NCBI RefSeq assembly: GCF_028745735.1 | Contig: NZ_JAQZSM010000015.1 | Span: 1 to 64,000 of the forward strand | Origin: Roseinatronobacter alkalisoli | Lineage (GTDB): Bacteria; Pseudomonadota; Alphaproteobacteria; Rhodobacterales; Rhodobacteraceae | Direction: 5' to 3' | DNA: 64,000 bases | In this document: in pieces, positions 61,921-64,000 of the stretch | Position numbering within the stretch: the first letter of the stretch is position 1 | How the letters are laid out: every line of letters begins with the position of its first letter | Translations under genes and position numbers: made by a program | The notes under the pieces: generated by a model | Databases searched by the model: none | Told to the model about the DNA's origin: nothing | Seen by the model: only the letters and a program-made list of their open reading frames with translations

Positions 61921-63006
61921 ATGCACGAGACCGAGCATCAGGGAATTCCCTGTCTGTGGATGCGGGGGGGGACATCGAAAGGGGTCTACCTGCTGGCCGC
62001 GGACCTGCCTGCGGAAAGTGGCGCGCGCGATGCGCTGTTGCTGCGCATCATGGGCAGCCCTGATCCGCGCCAGATTGACGGGATCGGGGGCGGCGATCCG
62101 CTGACATCCAAAGTGGCGGTTCTGGCCCCGTCAACGCGCGCGGATGCCGATGTCGATTACCTGTTCCTGCAGGTTTTCGTGGATCAGGCGCTGGTGTCAG
62201 ATGCGCAGGGCTGCGGCAATATTCTGGCTGGTGTCGGGCCAGCGGCGATTGAGCGCGGGCTGGTTGCAGCGCAGGACGGGGAAACGCCGGTGCGCATTCA
62301 CATGCGCAACACGGGCGAAGTTGCGCTGGCGCGGGTGCAGACGCCGGGCGGGCATGTCAGCTACGATGGGGATACCGCCATTGACGGGGTGCCGGGCCAG
62401 CATGCCGCCCTGCCCTTGCTGTTTGAGAATATTGCAGGGTCCATGTGCGGGGCGCTGCTGCCCACTGGACATGTGGTGGATGTGGTGGAAGGCACCGAGG
62501 TGACCTGCATCGATAATGGCATGCCTATTGTCGTGCTGCGCGCGGCTGATTTCGGGATCAGCGGACAGGAAAGCCGCGAGGATCTGGACGCCAATGCGGA
62601 CCTGAAATCGCGGCTGGAGGCAATTCGTCTGGCGGTCGGGCCGATGATGAATCTTGGTGATGTGCGCGATAAATCCGTGCCCAAGATGACGCTGGTGTCC
62701 GAAGCGAGTGCAGGCGGTGCGATTTCCACGCGCAGTTTCATTCCGCATCGTTGCCATGCGACCATCGGCGTGTTTGCCGCCGTGTCGGTTGCCACGGCCT
62801 GCACGCTGCCGGGAAGTGTGGCGTATCCGCTGGCGCGCAGGCCCGAAGATGGCCGCTACAGCGTTGAACACCCGACCGGGGCCGCCGAAGTGCTGATCGA
62901 AACGGATGCAGGCGGTACGGTGACGCGCGCAGGCGTCATGCGCACGGCCCGCAAAATTCTGGACGGACGGGTTTTCCCCGCGCCACCAACCCCGCCCAAG
63001 ACGTGA
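61921..63006 (+). CDS. galD: 4-oxalomesaconate tautomerase (GalD, PrpF family)
   Basis: Interconverts keto and enol forms of 4-oxalomesaconate ahead of GalB. The protein has 361 residues of the PrpF/diaminopimelate-epimerase-like fold: IPCLWMRGGTSKGVYLLAADLP at the start, GIGGGDPLTSKVAVL near 50-65, the CGN-type SDAQGCGNILAGVGPAAIE near 95-112, and TGHVVDVVEGTEVTCIDNGMPIVVL near 185. I chose the ATG at 61921, which gives the family N-terminus; an upstream in-frame start at 61882 is unlikely. The terminator at 63011 ends the operon. Confidence 0.9.
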   Translation: MHETEHQGIPCLWMRGGTSKGVYLLAADLPAESGARDALLLRIMGSPDPRQIDGIGGGDPLTSKVAVLAPSTRADADVDYLFLQVFVDQALVSDAQGCGNILAGVGPAAIERGLVAAQDGETPVRIHMRNTGEVALARVQTPGGHVSYDGDTAIDGVPGQHAALPLLFENIAGSMCGALLPTGHVVDVVEGTEVTCIDNGMPIVVLRAADFGISGQESREDLDANADLKSRLEAIRLAVGPMMNLGDVRDKSVPKMTLVSEASAGGAISTRSFIPHRCHATIGVFAAVSVATACTLPGSVAYPLARRPEDGRYSVEHPTGAAEVLIETDAGGTVTRAGVMRTARKILDGRVFPAPPTPPKT

Positions 63007-63010
63007 AAAA

Positions 63011-63028
63011 GGGGCCGCAAAAGGCCCC
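63011..63028. terminator. bidirectional terminator between galD and the amidohydrolase gene
   Basis: GGGGCC-GCAAAA-GGCCCC is flanked by AAAAA on the left and CTTT on the right, so it can work as an intrinsic terminator for both convergent genes. Confidence 0.8.
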
Positions 63029-63035
63029 CTTTCCG

Positions 63036-63914
63036 CTATTTCAGTTTCAGCAGGCGTGCCGCGTTTTCCTTCAGGATCAGCGGGCGTACCTCGTCACGGA
63101 TGGGCAGTTCCGCAAAGTCACTCAGCCAGCGGTCCGGCGTGATGGCAGGCCAGTCCGACCCGAACAGCATTTTCCGTTTCAGAAGCGTGTTCGCGTAATG
63201 CGTGAATATCGGCGGAAAATATTTCGGCGACCACCCCGACATGTCGATATAGACATTCGGTTTGTGCTGCGCGACGGACAGCCCTTCTTCCGTCCAGGGA
63301 AAGGACGGGTGCGCCATGACGATTTGCGTATCGGGGAAATCCACCGCGACATCATCCAGATGCATCGGGTTGGAATATTTCAGCCGCATGCCCATGCCGC
63401 CGCGCATACCGGACCCCACCCCTGTCTGGCCGGTATGGAACAGCATCACCGCGCCTTCTTCGGCAATAGCTTCATACAAGGGATAGGCCATGCGGTCATT
63501 CGGGAAGAAACCCTGCATTGTCGGGTGGAACTTGAACCCCTTGACCCCGAAGTCCCGCACAAGGCGGCGAGCTTCGCGCGCGCCAAGTTTCCCCTTGGCC
63601 GGATCGATCGAGGCGAAGGGAATCAAAATATCCGAATTTTCCGCGCAATGTTGCGCGATTTCTTCGTTCGTGTGCCGGTAAAACCCGGTTTCGCGTTCGG
63701 CATCGACACCGAAAATCACTGCGGCAATCTTGCGTTCGCGGTAATATGCGGCGGTTTGCGGCACCGTGGGCAGCATACCGTCCACCCCGGCGGGGTTTTT
63801 GAAATACGCGGCCATCCCTTGCTGGAATTCGTTATAGCCATCATCGCGGTGGCAGTTGCAGGGTTCTTCCGCATGGGTGTGAAAGTCGATTGCGATAATC
63901 TCGTCCAGGTTCAT
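63036..63914 (-). CDS. amidohydrolase family 2 protein (TIM-barrel metal hydrolase/decarboxylase)
   Basis: The protein has 292 residues. The metal site pattern is complete: DFHTH (10-14), HTGQTG (near 165), MAHPSFPW (near 210) and FGSDWP (near 260). The group includes ACMSD-type decarboxylases, LigI lactonase and LigJ hydratase. Next to the galB-galD operon, a role in the same aromatic acid route is likely: lactone opening, hydration or substrate decarboxylation. AAAGGAT lies before the ATG at 63914. It is convergent with galD. Confidence 0.82.
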   Translation of the reverse strand: MNLDEIIAIDFHTHAEEPCNCHRDDGYNEFQQGMAAYFKNPAGVDGMLPTVPQTAAYYRERKIAAVIFGVDAERETGFYRHTNEEIAQHCAENSDILIPFASIDPAKGKLGAREARRLVRDFGVKGFKFHPTMQGFFPNDRMAYPLYEAIAEEGAVMLFHTGQTGVGSGMRGGMGMRLKYSNPMHLDDVAVDFPDTQIVMAHPSFPWTEEGLSVAQHKPNVYIDMSGWSPKYFPPIFTHYANTLLKRKMLFGSDWPAITPDRWLSDFAELPIRDEVRPLILKENAARLLKLK

Positions 63915-63963
63915 CGGCTGATCCTTTCGCAGGTAGTGTGAAGGGGGACAGGCAACAGGCCGG

Positions 63964-64000
63964 TCACGGCGCGTCCGGGGCTTTCAGCCGGGCGGTGCGT
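63964..64000 (-). CDS. possible C-terminal end of an upstream gene, cut by the window edge
   Basis: On the minus strand an open frame enters from the window edge and ends RTARLKAPDAP then TGA at 63964-63966, 49 bp before the amidohydrolase start. The distance fits an operon. It is too short to identify and could be chance. Confidence 0.3.
   Translation of the reverse strand, partial: RTARLKAPDAP

Noticed and set aside
60220-61938. 572-residue minus-strand frame over the catabolic operon
   Set aside because: Antisense to three recognisable enzymes with ribosome sites and short gaps between them.
1-64000. CRISPR arrays, prophage or plasmid modules, insertion sequences with transposases
   Set aside because: No regularly spaced short repeats, integrase-linked phage genes or transposase frames were found. 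XerC is the housekeeping recombinase beside DUF484.

Overview
The window looks like chromosomal DNA from a member of the Rhodobacterales (Alphaproteobacteria). The reasons are the high GC content, a circularly permuted two-piece tmRNA next to an alphaproteobacterial SspB, a phosphatidylcholine synthase, DUF484, YqgE and DUF4169 proteins, and gene contents and neighbourhoods familiar from this order. Genus-level assignment cannot be made from sequence reading alone.

Layout. 0-14.4 kb is housekeeping: the start of an unknown minus-strand gene (1-76), two small secreted or membrane proteins, ssrA, sspB, fumC, two small regulatory-type proteins, a Hint-domain protein, tRNA-Leu(TAG), purD, xseA, an AlkB-type hydroxylase, a kinase-fold protein, ftsY, yqgE and a DsbD N-domain protein. 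14.3-19.3 kb is an RND efflux pump with its adaptor. 19.4-32.6 kb is again housekeeping: moaB, a family-4-type uracil-DNA glycosylase, pyrB with a dihydroorotase-like pyrC that lacks catalytic residues, plsY, pcs, xerC, a DUF484 protein, a fructose-6-phosphate aldolase/transaldolase, priA, msrA, prmA. 32.7-34.7 kb carries tig and a MarR regulator. 34.9-40.6 kb is a complete dipeptide/oligopeptide-type ABC importer, divergent from a four-carbon acid-sugar kinase and a GntR regulator (40.9-42.7 kb). 43.0-47.9 kb is a second RND pump with adaptor and a divergent TetR repressor, with a candidate operator between them.

48.3-59.3 kb is a chemotaxis locus. Two chemoreceptors, a small membrane protein, cheD and cheB run on the minus strand. 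Divergently, a STAS protein, cheY, cheA, cheW, cheR, a second cheY and an unknown small gene run on the plus strand. In the sequence as given, cheA is split by a one-base frameshift exactly at a run of 11 C. Without one C the two halves join into a normal 704-residue CheA. This is either a phase-variable switch for the pathway or a homopolymer error in the assembly.

59.5-63.9 kb is a catabolic cluster for an aromatic acid through 4-oxalomesaconate: a GalB-like hydratase, a type I (VOC) extradiol dioxygenase, a 4-carboxy-4-hydroxy-2-oxoadipate aldolase, a GalD-like tautomerase and a convergent amidohydrolase. The expected products are pyruvate and oxaloacetate.

The main structure that genes do not explain is two families of dispersed intergenic repeats. 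Family 1 has six copies of about 140-190 bp, with long inverted arms around a highly conserved core that contains TTCACTTTATGC. Every copy lies just 3' of a gene, and five of six lie between convergent genes. The two arms show paired (compensatory) differences between copies, which argues for a conserved folded structure. Family 2 has four copies plus one partial copy and twice lies next to family 1.
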